DNA of 64,000 bases from Aspidiotus rigidus (GCA_035079385.1 JAVHKY010000004.1:14849001-14913000); one strand, 5' to 3'; positions 35,401 through 50,400 are shown, numbered from the stretch's first letter. Made by a program: numbers and translations. The notes: generated from the letters alone by a model not told the origin.

Positions 35401-38400
35401 CTTGAGAAAAGTTCGAGATATGAACCTCTAAATAAGAAAAAAATTCCTCCGCCAAGCACTAAGTGTACTCATGAGATTCCGACCCGTTAATGACGTCATC
35501 AAGGTGGGTGTGGCCTTGACCGACTTCAGGAATAAAATATCAATGACGTCATCATCCCCTATCAGACATGAAATATTCTTTACTATTTGCGTTACTGTCA
35601 GTTTTTACTGTTTGTTGGGAACTGTCGTCGGAAAACCTCCGCGTACGAACCTTTTGACGTCATCAATGACCTTGACCTTAATTACGGACTTGGAAAAATT
35701 TCAACCACCGATTCTCTATGGAAAGGACTTGAGAAAAGTTCGAGGTATGAACCTCTAAATAAGAGGGATTTGGAAAAAATTTCTCCGCCATCAGCCACTG
35801 AGTGCATTTATGAGATTCCGACCCGACCCGTTGATGACGACATTAAGGTGAGGTGGCCTTGACCTATTTCAGGAATGAAATATTAATGACGTCATCCACT
35901 ATATGTCATGAAACATTCTTCACTATTTACGTTACTGTCAAATTTTACTGTTTGTTGGGGACTGTTGTCGGAAAATATCCGCGTCTGAACTTTTCGACGT
36001 CATCAATGACCTTAACCCTATTTATGAAATTGAAAAAATTTCAACCTCCGATCCTCTATGAAAGAAACTTGAGAAAACTTCGAGATATGAACCTCTAAAC
36101 AAGTAAAAAATTTCTCCGCCAGGCACTAAGTGTACTCATGAGATTCCGACCCGTTAATGACGTCATTAGGGTGGGTGTAGCCTTGACCGACTTCAGGAAT
36201 AAAATATCAATGACGTAATCATCCCCTATCAGACATGAAATATTCTTTACTATTTGTGTTACTGTCAGTTTTCACTGTTTGTTGGGAACTGTCGTCGAAA
36301 AACGTCCACGTCCGAACCTTTTGACGTCATCAATGACCTTGACCTTAATTAAGGACTTGGAAAAATTTCAACCACCGATTCTCTATGGAAAGGACTTGAG
36401 AAAAGTTCGAGGTATGAACCTCTAAATAAGAGGGATTTGGAAAAAATTTCTCCGCCATCAGGCACTGAGTGCATTCATGAGATTCCGACCCGTTGATGAC
36501 GACATTAAGGTGAGCGTGGCCTTGACCTATTTCAGGAATGAAATATTAATGACGTCATCCACTATATGTCATGAAACATTCTTTACTATTTACGTTACTG
36601 TCAAATTTTACTGTTTGTTGGGGACTGTTGTCGGAAAGCATCCGTGTCCGAATTTTTCGACGTCATCAATGACCTTAACCTTATTTATGGATTTGAAAAA
36701 ATTGCAACCTCCGATCCTCTATGAAGGGAACTTGAGAAAACTTCGAGATATGATCCACTAAATAAGTAAAAAATTTCTCCATCAGGAATTAAGTGTACTC
36801 ATGAGATTTCGACCCGTTGATGAGTCATTAAGGTGGGTGTGGCCCTGACGGACTTCAGGAATAAAATATCAATGACGTCATCATCCCCTATCAGACATGA
36901 AATATTCTTTACTATTTGCGTTACTGTCAGTTTTCACTGTTTGTTGGAAACTGTCGTCGAAAAACGTCCGCGTCCAAACCTTTTGACGTCATCAATGACC
37001 TTGACCTTGTTTACGGACTTGGACAAATTTGAACCTCCAATCCTCTATGGAAGGGACTTGAGAAAAGTTCGAGGTATGAACCTCTAGATAAGAGGAACTT
37101 GAAAAAAATCTCTCCGTCAGGGACTGAGGTCATATATAAGATTCTGATGTCATTATGGTAGACGTTGCCTTGACCTATTTTAGGAATGAAACATTAATGA
37201 CGTCATATACGATGAGGCATGGAATATGACAACTAATTTTTGCGTTACAAGAAGTTTTTAGTCAGGCTAACTGATATTTGGGTCTTAGCCTTAGAAAACA
37301 TATATTCCATCTTTGTGGTAATATTAATGAGATGACCTTGACATCAGTTGGGAGATCTTCGATCCTTATACGGAGGAGCTTGACAAAAGTTCTAGCGATG
37401 AACCCCTAAAAAGGGACTTGACTTGTAAGCCTCTTTTCAAGCCAAAAACGTGTAAGCTAGACTGAGACTGTGGAGTCTGTAGCTGAATAAAAGCTAGGCC
37501 TAGAGGATTATTTCACACTACGACTCCTTATGTTTACACTAAACTCGAGAGATACTCAAAAAACTTTCGCGTTCGACCTTTAGACGTTATTCACGACCTG
37601 TACCCAATATCAAGACTTGTAAAACTTTCGATTTTCGATCCTTCATAAAAGGAAATTTGAGGAAATTTGGATCCATGGACCTTTGTAGAGATGAGCGTAG
37701 AAGAAGCACTCCACTGTTGATAGAAGAGTCGTCTGCTTCTTCTCTAGGCATAAAAGGTAGGCTAGAACTACCATCAGCAAGGCCAAAAAGTGAATTTTAG
37801 GTTGAAACTGTTCAAGTTGAGACTCTCTCTCCCTCCCTTGAAATTACGTTGGTTTAAGCGAGGTTAATTGATTGTCAACAGAAAATACAAGTTGAAGGAA
37901 AGACGTTACGTCATAAACGTACTTAAATGGTAAGAAATTAGTAGAGAAAGGACTTAAAACAAGTTACAAGCATGGGAGTATGACATTATTAGGACTAGAC
38001 ATCACTTAAAATACCTTAAGACGAGGAAAGTACAATGAGAATAGTGTGATATCATCAAGTGGTGATTTTTGGTCCTTATAAAGGAGGGCCTTACAAAAAT
38101 CGGAACGTTACTTTACGAAAAATTACGACAGTTACATCGAGGAAGAGGTTTGCAAAAATACGAGTAGAACTACTTGAGAATATTGGTGACCCCATTATAG
38201 AGGATTGTATCGAATCTAATCTCCTTCTCCGTCCTACGAGGCTGGACGATTCGAAATCCAATGAGTACAGACAGCGGATCATTACTTGAGTTCTGAAAAG
38301 GAAAATTTCTAATTCTCTCCAGCATCTCTACCTAATCAATACCACCACGACTCAGCTTACCTCCTCTCACACCCATACAACACAACATCCTAGCCAAACA

Positions 38401-41400
38401 CCGAAGTTCCCACACCAAATTGACAGCAAAATATTGTTTCAGGAAATACTTCCAGCCGAATTGTTGACACACCTTATGATCGAGTCATTTCTTATCTCAA
38501 ACAGGTACATCCTGTGCAGAACTCAAGTTGGCGATTCTATTTCACGAACTTTTCCAGTGCTTTTGTCTTTGCAGCAGACCTTCGACCCAGGTCGTCCGCA
38601 ATTGCCGTTCACGCACTAAAATTCATTCATACTGCAAACAATTCATCTTCCATCATTCAATATTCGACAACTTTTTTATGGTGTCAGCAACGGGAGACAC
38701 TCCCACATCCCACATACCGAACCTGCCCTGAACTCCAGTGTCGTTCGCCTTCCAAAGATATACAATGTAAGTAGTAATTCTTTCATAGACGATATTCCCA
38801 ACATAATTCATAATATATCATTAAAAATATTTTAGCTGAACTTATCCAGAAGTTAATTATAGTTTTTAACCGACATCAGTGCGAGGTGCAGATGAAAGAA
38901 AAACATTTCGGTGAATATAACGATGTAAACTCCAAGCTAAAAGGGTTAAAATACTACCAGCAATGAGAGCAATACACTCGCTAATTTTTTGTCTTTCCCA
39001 AAGTTGTAATTAAACAGGACAACTCCACGTAACCCTTGCCAGATTCTCAGCGAACCGTGAACATATTATTTCGGTAGCTACGCAATTTATTCTTAGTAAA
39101 AAAAAAAAAAAAAAGAATGAAAATCACGTAGATACTAAAGTATTATTTATGCGTACCGCATTCGGGAGATCACCTTCTCTCCGGGTGAAAAAGTACTTTT
39201 TCATTTGACAGTATTAACGCTGGTAATAAGTGTACGAATGTTTGCTCGTATATTATCCGGGTGGAGTGGAAATTTTAGAAGGGAGAAACTAAATATTGAC
39301 ACAAGAGCATGCGTTCTCTTTTGTATCCGCGGTAAGTACAAATAGAGGTTTACCACCCGTGAGCAGTTGAAAGACGGTAGAACTGGATACCGAGCCGACC
39401 TTCCCAGACCCTCCGCTTCGTTACACGTACAATAACTGTGGGGTTTGAAAAAATTTTTCTTTAAAAATATAATTCGAACGAAATTCGACGAGATTAAAGA
39501 ATAACTCTAGTTCTTTAATCTTTTCTTCTTTTTTTTTTCCCTTCCTAATTACATTTTCTATGTACGAAAAGATTAATGGTCGCGAGTAAAGCAGGTGGAT
39601 TTAAATTAGCGCGTTTCCTCGTCTCTTATAGGATTTCGGAGCGTGAAATGAAAATGAAGAAAAGAAGACATTTCTAGGATCTACGATTGCATTATTTAAT
39701 CCATCAAGGCTCATAATACGTGAACATACGTCGTTATTCTCTTTGAAGGTAATTCGGGATAAAAAGGAGCCGGCTCTATAAGGCCTCAAAAACTCGGTTA
39801 TACAACCGTGTCAACGAGTACAATTTGGCTGCACTTCACTAACATTCGGTCTCTGTCAAAAATGACAATCATAAATATTCGCTTTAAAAGTCACGCGCGC
39901 TCGTTAATACCCTGTGCACTTCGTGCGATGTGCGAGTTTTTTTTTCTTGATTTAATGGCACGTGTATTTCTAACGTGTCAAGATTATTGTTGAAATTACA
40001 AACTCTACACGCTAGGTTCTTCTCTTTTTCTAAAAAGGAACACGCTCATCCTACAGCTAGATCGGTTATCTCTCTAATCCACACGCCAGTCCGACCAGCA
40101 ACTCGCGGCGAGTTTCTTTCGCCATCAAAGTCAACAACGACATTGTGACCACATCAAGATATACATCAAAACAGAGTTCTGCAACCAGGTTGTCACTGAC
40201 AAAACGTTAGCTGTTGAAAATATAAAGAAACTTTATGAGGCAGCTACCTACACAATGTCTGGAGAGGAGGAGAGTACTCATCTAGATACACGGCTGAGCT
40301 CTCGACTTCTCTCAAAAAAAGCCGCACTGCACAAAGTCTTTCACCTTTATCCCCTATATATGAAACAAAATATTCATACAGTTTTTTTTCAACAATCATC
40401 AACCTCTTCGTATTCTGTCGTTTTTTTTCTTTTTTTTTTAGAGACTGCGAACGTCGCTCATTAATACCAAATTATTCATAACCTGATGGGCTATCCGTTC
40501 AAATCTATGACGATATTTCAAATTTCTATCCATACGGTACATCTTCTATGGGCAACAATATAAAGTTATAATGAAGAAATTAGGGGGTCTATCCGCAACG
40601 AACCGAATGAAGCCATAGGCTGCGGAAAGATTGATTGACAGCGAAAAAGAGAATACTCAAAATAAACCAAGAAAGGAAGACATCTACCTGGACACGAAGA
40701 ATACAGAGCTGATTTTTCCATGGAATGTTCGGAAGCCTCCTCTAATAATGTCTTCAAAAATCCCCGCGATTCCAAGTTGGGCTTTCCTTTTTACAGGGGG
40801 GTAAAGGGGAGGAAATTGAGTTTTTCATCAATGACTCGATAACGAGTAACCCTACAAAAAAAAGTTTGGTATGAAAATTGTTCTACGGCCAATTTCCTAC
40901 AAAAAATGTTCCATGATTTTTTCCGTTTAAGTTCATATTTAAGCCGCTAGAGCGCATCACACCTACTCGCCTTCTTGTCGTATAGGCGCAATACGCGTCA
41001 CGCATGCGCTACACGCATTAGGATACTGAGGAAAGTAATATAAGAGTCAGTAATACGCTCACTCTTCATTGGCAGGTTGCACCGTGAAGAACAAAAGGTT
41101 TTTAGATATAAGCAGTGATTTCAATACAAGGAAGCATCAAAAATAACGAAGAGACACGCGTAGGAAGATAGGAACGTACGCGGTATACTTTTTGCATGAC
41201 GCGCTAACACATGCATAAGTGAGACGTATAATTTTAGCGCGCTGTAACGACAAAACTATCGAACTTTAGAAAAAAAAAGTAATAGAACATTATTTATAGG
41301 AAATTGGGCGTAGAACAATTTTTATTTGAAACATTTTTTTGTTGGATCCCTCGTTATCGAGTTATTGACGAAAAACTCAATTTCTCCCCCTTTGCCCCCC

Positions 41401-44400
41401 TGTAAAAGGGAAAGCCCCACTAGAATTCGCGGGGATTTTTGAGGACAATTTCAGGGATAGGTTCTGAACATTCCATGAAAAAATCAGCTCTGTGATCATC
41501 GTGTCCAGGTAGCCCTATTTTTCTGGCTTCATTTCTTGGTCTAAAAGGGAGAGTGAAAGATGCAAAAAATGCAGAAAGATTAAATGTCGACTGACAAGAC
41601 GGAGGAGAGAAACAGGATATTAAGATTGGCCCAACAAGAAGTCGCGGTATGAATCACGAACAAGTTCGATCAAGCCATCTTCTGGAATGTACGCGTTTAG
41701 TACAGTAATACCATGAGTGTTGAGGTGAGGAATTATCACTATGTGTTCGAGAGCTATACTTTGCGGTAGGAATTCTCCTTATGGAGGAGCCTTTCCGATC
41801 CCTCACGGAAACTGTGTCCGCTGTTGATTAAATGATCAGCAAAAGCTGATTCCCCCAAGTGTCCCTTATTCCATGATTTCAAGGGCTCAGCTACTCTCAC
41901 CTTCATCTGGCGGCTGGTCTCACCAATATAAAAGCCTCTATAGTCCCTGCATTCCATTATAAACACCGCTCCTCTTATCAACGTATCCTTCAGCCTCACA
42001 AACAAGCTTTCAACAATGTTAGGGTTGCAAAAAGCTGGTCTGAAACCAAACGGGCGGAGGGCCCGACCAAATTGGAGGGACAACGCATACGACGATCAAG
42101 GATCGTGTCGCGAGGGAGGGAGGTGGTGGAATCGAGAGTTCTCCTGGTAAGTTCCCCCCAAATCATCGAGTCAGCGTCGACATTGACCCCATTCACTTTG
42201 GCCAGGTGTTTTATTGTCAATAATTCTCTCTTGAAGGCAGCCTGACTCAAGGGAATACGAGTCAGTCTGTGAACTAGGCTATTAAAAGCAGCTGTCTTAT
42301 GAGCAACAGGACAGAATGACGCTCTGTGGCCTAAAACATCGGTCGTAGTATCTTTCCTGTATATTCCAAATTCATTTGAATGTCACCGACTTCCTGGCCT
42401 CTGCCGACTCCGTCAAAATTTGCCGAATACAACTCAGAAGTACGTTCCACCATCAAAAACGCTAAGCATACACTCCCACACGAACGAAAATTCCTCCTAC
42501 AAATGAATCCTCCACTGCCGCAACTAAATGGCCAGATGAAGCTATATAAGCCAGACCTATCAATACGGCCAGTCGTTGCTTTCTATTCCGACCCAACTTA
42601 CAAGCTCACGAAGTTCTTGACCAACTGGTTCTGTTCCGTGTGCGACTTCAATCCTCCTTATGCGGTTCGCAACTCTCTTGATCTCACATCAAGAATGTCC
42701 AACGACAAATTTTACTAGTCTCCTTCGATGTCGCCAGTATGTTTTCTGAAATCCCGGTGGCGCGCACCATCCTCCGGATCCTGGAAAGACAGAATATTCA
42801 TCCGGACATCATCAACGAATTCTGCAATCTACTCCAAGCGTGCCTCTCTCAAAACGTTTGCGTCTTCAAGAAAACGACCTACAAGTTTCCGGATGGACTT
42901 CCGATGGGAGGTCCACTATCCTCTCTGGTCGCAAATGTGTTCATGGACTTCTTCGAAACCTCCAATCCTCAGCTCAAGCCCATACGCCTCTCGAATACGA
43001 CCCTGGGCTCGTTATGTCGACGACGTGTTATGTGTCTGGCGTGGCCTCCTTCCGGAGCTACAACTATTCCTTCAAGAACTCAACAATTTTGAACCTGCCA
43101 TCAATTTCACGGGAACAGCATCAATTTTCTAGACGCCACCTCCCTCATCGAAAAACATAATATTATACTAAAAGCTAAATTTGGCATCTTTAGGAAAGCT
43201 TCGTTCACGGGCGTTTCCATCCACGCGGACTCCTTCCATCCTCCATCCCACAAAATGGGAACCATAAACGCAGCTATCCACAGGCTCATCCATATTCCTT
43301 TAGATGACGCGGCTTTCGAACACGAGATCAAGCAGATCGCAAAAATTGTCAAGTTAAACGGTCTCGACTCTAACATCCGCCTCGTGGTCAGACGCAAACA
43401 ACTTAAAAAGCTGCTCACCGACCTCCCTCACGACGAGACTCCCTCTCAAAAGAGCTCAACTTCCAGAACCCGATGGATTCATCTACCATACCTCGGGAGA
43501 CCTACAGAAAAAGGGTACCAGGAATTGAGATACCTCAAAAACTCACCAAGGAGATTTCGAGGACCAGTCCACGTGCGTAGAACGTCATCAACGTACCTGT
43601 GCCAATAGTAAATATGATTAAGTAACACAGAGGTCAAGTTGAAACTTGGACATGAATATTTTGGAGATGAGAGAGCCTAAAAGTGATCCAATAGGGATCC
43701 CTACTTCATCAGGGAACTCGAAAAACTTCCCTTCGAATTTACAATACTTTGGGGACCAACAGGTATTTAAGAGATCGAAAATTTCTTGAAGTTTATTTTG
43801 AGGAATGTTGGCCTTGACAAGTAGCTCACCCATACGCTGGATAGTAGCACATTTAGGATTATTCGGGAACAGACCAACAACATCGAACGAAAAAATGGTC
43901 GTTCCAGGGGGAAGACTTACACCCTTCAGAACATTAGTCAAAGAGGCCGAGTTTGAGACCGAATGAGGAAATTCAAAATCAATACAATGTTTAAACCAAC
44001 GGTCCAGGAATTTAGTAAGGAGATAGGTAGGAAAGGAAATGAATGAGACCACGGGTCGTATCGTTGTATTATTCTTATGCACTTTAGGCAACCCGTAAAG
44101 GAGGAGGGTGAGGGGTTAGGAACAAGGAGGGTTTTTTTCATAGCTGGAGTTTTGATAATAGCCTCACACTTGTTGATGACACTCCTAACTTCTTTAACAT
44201 GCTTAGGGAAACAGAAGTTCTCACTCCCTTTAGCACCACATTGATGGAGCACTTCGTGGACCTTAGAAGCATAGGCGGATTTCTCCATCACCACAACAGC
44301 ACTACCCTTGTCAACCTTGGTGACAATTAAATCCCCCTCCTTGAAAACCTTGGATCACTCATGCCAATTAGTTACTCACGCGGGGGAGGGGGTTATTGCG

Positions 44401-47400
44401 GACAATTTCGGCACACACTTTTTGGGTATTAAAAAGAAGACCAATTTTCACAGCGAGGTCCGCAACAAAATTTGCCAAAGTTTCATCCTTCTTGAAAGGA
44501 GGTAGACTAAATTTTAAACCTGTCTCAAGGAGGGCTGTTTCATCGCTATTAATTACTACCTGATTATTCATTATGAGGGGGGATGGAATTTCCGAATGAT
44601 AACACCGTCACTATCTCCTTCCTTAGCCACATCAACACTTTCATGCATTAAGGAGGATAACTTTTTATTTTTCTTCTCCTTCAAATCCATCTGAAACTTA
44701 CAACAGTTTTCATTGACATCACGCAAAAAGTGATCAAACTCGGAAGGGGGGGGGGAATGGACCATAAGGTTTAATCTAGTCGTAATATTATATTTACCAT
44801 ACCATCTCCGCAATTCCGTTCTTATCCATTTCACCCTCGTATAGTTTTCTAGTTTCTTGGTCGTGAACTTACAATCAAAGTAGAACCGGAATTTCACAAA
44901 CTTGGGTCTCAAATGCAACACCAGTGATTGACACTCTATTTCCAAAAGGCCCGCCACTTATAGTTACGTCACCAAAAGTGGAAGAGGACGTGCCTCTCTT
45001 AAGCACCAAGGAGATTGATGCAGCCGTTCGAAGGCTGTATGGTAAAGTATGGAGAGCTCCTGCACCACACGAAATACTCAATGTAGTGTGAAACTCTCTC
45101 TACGTAGTGAACCCCACTCTGCTGTCAAGGGCTTTCAATAAGGCACTGGCGGAGGGAGTGTACTCAAACGATGGAAAAAAAAGGCAGGTCGGCACTGATA
45201 TCGAAGAAGGAGAAACCACCTAGCCTGCCGTCCTCTCACCGACCGCTCTGCCTGCTTGATACTCACGGCAAGTTATTTGAGCGGGCAGGTGGAAGACCAC
45301 TTAGCGCCCAAGATAATAAATTCTGGGAGTCAGCACGATTTCCGCAATTACAGTAGAAATCGGATTTAACGATGGCCAAGGGGAATGACATTTCAATCGT
45401 TATAAACGGTTGATCGTTAAATCCAATAGATGATTGCTAAAATTGATTACATAGCCTACTCAAAATGTATAAAGATATCCCTGAAAGCTCCATAACATAC
45501 ATTAAATGGAAGAGTTGATGAAAAAAGAAAAAAAAAAACTATTTTACATAATTTGCCGCCAATCAGAAAAAAAATCCCGTCGAAGACTTGCATAATGAAA
45601 TATTGAATCAGTCTAAAATGAAAATTGAAGAAACGCCACAACCTGTGAAGTCACCGCACGCTGTCGCTGCGGCTCTTCTGTCCAAGAAAACGTGAAATTC
45701 CAAAGAAGAATATCTTCTATTATTTAAATCACTTACAGAATTGTGTCCTTTCCGCCGTTCTGAGACAATGCATTTCCTTCTAATTCAACCCCTCAAAGAT
45801 TTGTGTTCATTTTTTTTCTCTTTCACCTTCCCTCCTCCCCCCCCCCTCTTTCTGCGTATTTAGTTGACCTCTCTTCAGTTTAGTTTACAACTAGGCTATA
45901 GTCTAGATTCATACAATAGACCAGGCAGTAATAAAACAGAGAATGTGTTTAAATATTTTGAACTATGCAGTTGAAAAGAAGAAAAAAAGAATTTTGTTGC
46001 TTTCTAAATCGTTAATCAGGATCATTTAGCCCGTAATTTTTGTTTGTGGGTACGACAAAAGCTATCGTTAATTCTGATATATCGTTGAAAGCAATACGGT
46101 AATAACCAATATTTTATAACATTGTGCCTTATGTAAACTGGCCGGGAGTCGCCAATCGCATCGTTGAAAACGATATATCGCAATAAGCGGTATCGTTATT
46201 CGAAATTTCTACTGTAAACTGAAGAAGATAGCCTCGGCGGCAATGAAAAAGCGCCAGTTCTGCACAGCTGTCAGCCTCGACATAAAGAATGTGTGAAGAT
46301 CTTGACAATGCTACAAGGATCATCTGCAGTTACTTAAACTGCAGAGACGTCTGCTGGCACAGTAATAAGAAGCGTTCATCAGGGCTCTGTCTTGGGCCCT
46401 ACTTTGGGAAACATTGCATCAAAATGAACCTGCCACCAGGAGTGTAGCTCATAAGCTACGCCGACGACACACGGGTGGTTGCCTCGGCCGACACTGTTGC
46501 CGTGGTCAAAACCATAGTAAACTATGCTCCAGATGCTATGGCCCGTTAGATCGAATCGGCCGGATTAAGCTTGGCAGTTGACAAAATGGAGGCCATTGTT
46601 TTCACGACTCGTCGAAAGTTTAATCCACCTACCATTCGCCTACAAGGTGTGGACATCAAAACTAAGAAGACACCCCTGGTTCGACAGCAAGCTCGGCTTT
46701 CGCCACCATTTTGAGAAAGTGACGGAAACAGCTTTCAGGGTGGTTACACGTTTTTTCCCCCTAATTTCGAACCAAGGAGGATCAAGAGAAGCTTTTACAT
46801 GAGCAACACCTCGTCAGTCCTCCTTTCTGGAGCCCCAGTCTCGGACGACTTCACAAAGATTGGGTACAGAAGAAGAGAAATGGAAAGAATCCAACAAAGA
46901 GTCGCGCTTAGGTGTGATATGGCCTACTGTTCAAGGTAAAGACGAAGACAAGGACCATCCAACAAGGCCTGCTAGTCAAGTACGAGGCCAGGCGCTCCTT
47001 ACTTGCCAAGAGCGACACGCCTACACAGGAGAGGACGAGTGGACCTACATGCTAATACGTGATCTTGACGAGGGGATAAACCGAGACTATGGCCAGTTGA
47101 ATTTCATCTCAAATCCCAGATGGGAAACAATAGGGATACCGCTGTCTAAGAAGAGCGTCTTATATGGTACCCTAGTACAGGTCGACTCCATGAAGATAGC
47201 GTATAGAAGGAAAGAGATGGAAAATATCCACCGAAAAGTTGATCTGAGATGTATTAGTGCTTACCACACTACCTCAAATGAGGCTCTTTGCGAATTAGCA
47301 CGGAACTTCTTGCTGAGGTGAGAGTGATGGTGTTCAAAGCAATGAAGAGGACAAAGACTAATCAAGAAGCTTTACGGGTCAAGCAGAAAGCTAGGCACTT

Positions 47401-50400
47401 CTTGCTTCAGAAATGGAAAGCGAGAGTTGATCAGAGCGAGTTAGGGATATGGATGGCCGCGGGTGTGATGAGTGGATAAACCGAGAAACCATGATCGATC
47501 AGCTGATCTTTTACCTGAGACAGGTGCGACACGTTCAGTCGTTGAGCTATTTTTCTTGTAAAACACTCGAAAAGCCGAAAAATGATAAATATGAGAATGT
47601 AAAATTCCTTTTTTCAAAAATACATTTCTATGAACTAAGATCTAAAGAGTAAATATATTCATCGAAAACACCAGCGGCAAATTTCTTCAACAATCCTAGA
47701 AGCCACTCTGGCTGATCAGTGATGGCCATGTGTCCAGCATCACGAATCAGGACGTAAGTAAAATTATTCGCTTGCTTATAATAACCAGCTAAGCCCTTAG
47801 TCGAACTGATTTGATATCTATTATTATGATAATAGGAATTTGCTCCGCTCCAAGACAACCGTTGAAATAGTTTTTCGTTCAGATAATACGAGCATATTAT
47901 ATCGAACTGACCCGCGAAGACGAGAACTCGTTCGTGTTCCAACAATTCTTCGAAATCTGGTTTGAACGATTTCAATTGATCGAGTTGCATCCCTTTCTGT
48001 GCCCGAGCGACGTTGACCTCGTACGTATAATTACCAACGTGAAGAGCTTTCGTTGTGTTCGGATTTTTCAAAAAATCACGGTAAGGAGGAATGTGTATTT
48101 TGTCCTCTAAAATGTTGTAATGATTGTGAAGACCGGTCAACTGGGACAATAAAGTTGGCCTATGCTTCGTATCTCCGTCGAAGAAAGTGCTCGCTAACAA
48201 AGGTGTCGCCTCGACCCAGTTTTTCGCGTGTATCAAAGCAAGAATTTCTTCTTCTCGTTTACGAAGTATTTCTTGTCCCTTCGAGTCTAGGAGTCCGTAC
48301 GCGTAGAGGAATTCATTGTAATGAGTTAACATGTGTTCGAAATCTACCAACGGATTACCCATAAATACACCGAATACTTTCATTTTCGGTTGCGTCGAAG
48401 ATTCTTTACGGCGAATGGTATTTGCTAACGTTGGCAAATATTTCCCTGCGTAAGATTCACCAGTAAGTATCAAGGAATTATTTTGTATCTGTGGAAACAG
48501 AAGTAAAAATTGGCGTACAGTTTCATGAAGATTCTCTCCAACTTGTATTTCGTCAGTGCAGTATCCTTGCTCGGATTCGGTAAAACTAAATCCTGTACCG
48601 ACTGGATTATCTATGTAGAGCACGTTGAAGTCGTCCGTCCATGGGTATTCGCGATAGTCCAACTGACCGTCATCTCCAACAACGTACGGCCCATTCTCCG
48701 TGAATAGGGCGAATAATGATGAAGCTCCAGGCCCTCCTTGTAGCCATACAACTAGAGGCGCTGAGGTCCAATTTTCTGATTTTGGAAAGAACCAGAAGAA
48801 CATGTGAGATCGATGTTCCTCGTCGACGGTAATGTATCCCGAATAACTCACCACATTAGGCAGAAAAGGCACAACGGCCGCCAAATTCTGCGCTTCTTCG
48901 ATTCTTCCATCCTTGATAAGGGGCGTAAGGAATAATGGTTGCGATATATCATACTCGTGACTTGGAATGATAAAGAAACAGAACAAAATTTGAGCAACAG
49001 ACAAATACACGCGAAACATTTTGGAGCAAAGAGAATGTACTAATAGAAGTTTGTTGCTTTTCAAGTTGAGAACTGAAGAGCTTTTCAAAATTGCGATGAG
49101 ATTCATTATCTAAGGAGCACTTGAAGAAACGCCTCCTTAATAAGTGGTGAATGATAATTGAATAGTAAACAGTGAAACATTCAGAACTTCATGATTTAAA
49201 TTTTCTGGCCCAACCTGAATTTTATTAGTTTAATAAAAGTAAGATGAATGACGTACATCAAAGGTGTTGACATTGGGATCACGCGTAGAATGACAGACAA
49301 ATCAATACCCGATCCTCATATCTTTTACATTTTCAAGTACTAGTTTCATCGTATTTACTCGACGTAAAGAAAAATTGCCCAAAGCTTGTTGACGGCAGGT
49401 CCTTAGACTTCATAGGATAACCCATGATTGTTCATAAAAATATTCAACATACAAAACGAACATACGTCTTGTTCCAAAAAGAGTGCTGAATACGTGGAGT
49501 ACTTTCTTACGGTTTTGTCATGGGTTTTTTTCTTCGCTCACATTTTCCCAAACTCCTTCAACCACGCCAACCACGTCTCTAGAATACATAGCCGTTGGCT
49601 GCTGGAATCTGCTTCACTATCTCAATTTCTTTTCTCTCTTCTTCATTGTTCTTCAGGACACAAATTACTCGGTAGAAGTAGTTCCAAAACGCCGGTATGA
49701 TACTTATTCACATAAAAATTAGCAGCAAACATGCAGAAGGTCTTTCGCTTAAAAAGGCGTCGTAAGACTTTCCACACCTTGAATACAGGGGCGGATTTTG
49801 GAGTTTTAACAGGGAACTTGTTTTATGGGGGGCTTTTTGAGAATTTTGCCGTGCGCCATCCAGCAAAAACTTGGAAAAATTTCGACTCTCGAGCTATATA
49901 TAATATGATAGGAGGGGAACTTGAAAAAATGTTGACTTTCGACTTATATATGATCGGTTCTTCTTCTTCTTCTTCTTCTTCTTCTTCTTCTTCTTCTTCT
50001 TCTTCTTCTTCTTCTTCTTCTTCTTCTTCTTCTTCTTCTTCTTCTTCTTCTTCTTCTTCTTCTTCTTCTTCTTCTTCTTCTTCTTCTTCTTCTTCTTCTT
50101 CTTCTTCTTCTTCTTCTTCTTCTTCTTCTTCTTCTTCTTCTTCTTCTTCTTCTTCTTCTTCTTCTTCTTCTTCTTCTTCTTCTTCTTCTTCTTCTTCTTC
50201 TTCTTCTTCTTCTTCTTCTTCTTCTTCTTCTTCTTCTTCTTCTTCTTCTTCTTCTTCTTCTTCTTCTTCTTCTTCTTCTTCTTCTTCTTCTTCTTCTTCT
50301 TCTTCTTCTTCTTCTTCTTCTTCTTCTTCTTCTTCTTCTTCTTCTTCTTCTTCTTCTTCTTCTTCTTCTTCTTCTTCTTCTTCTTCTTCTTCTTCTTCTT

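Larger units (their letters stand above)
34600..37700 (+). repeat. Tandem array of ~335-bp units with TGACGTCA, alternating A/B (667-bp dimers)
   Basis: Clear unit starts (ATTCCGACCC or variant) at about 35473, 35811, 36140, 36479, 36804 and 37139, spaced 325-339 bases. Units 1, 3 and 5 share AATAAAATATCAATGACGT; units 2, 4 and 6 share AATGAAATATTAATGACGT (with decay), so the array repeats as A-B pairs about 667 bp long. Decayed units extend it to about 34600 and 37700. Each unit holds one to three TGACGTCA palindromes and the string TGACCTTGACCTT or close variants. A mosaic-repeat block (34960-35400) interrupts it. No coding potential. Confidence 0.85.

Noticed and set aside
34600..37700. 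Short open frames of 80-95 codons repeated through the array
   Set aside because: They repeat because the DNA is tandem; no start context or family resemblance, and they shift with unit indels.
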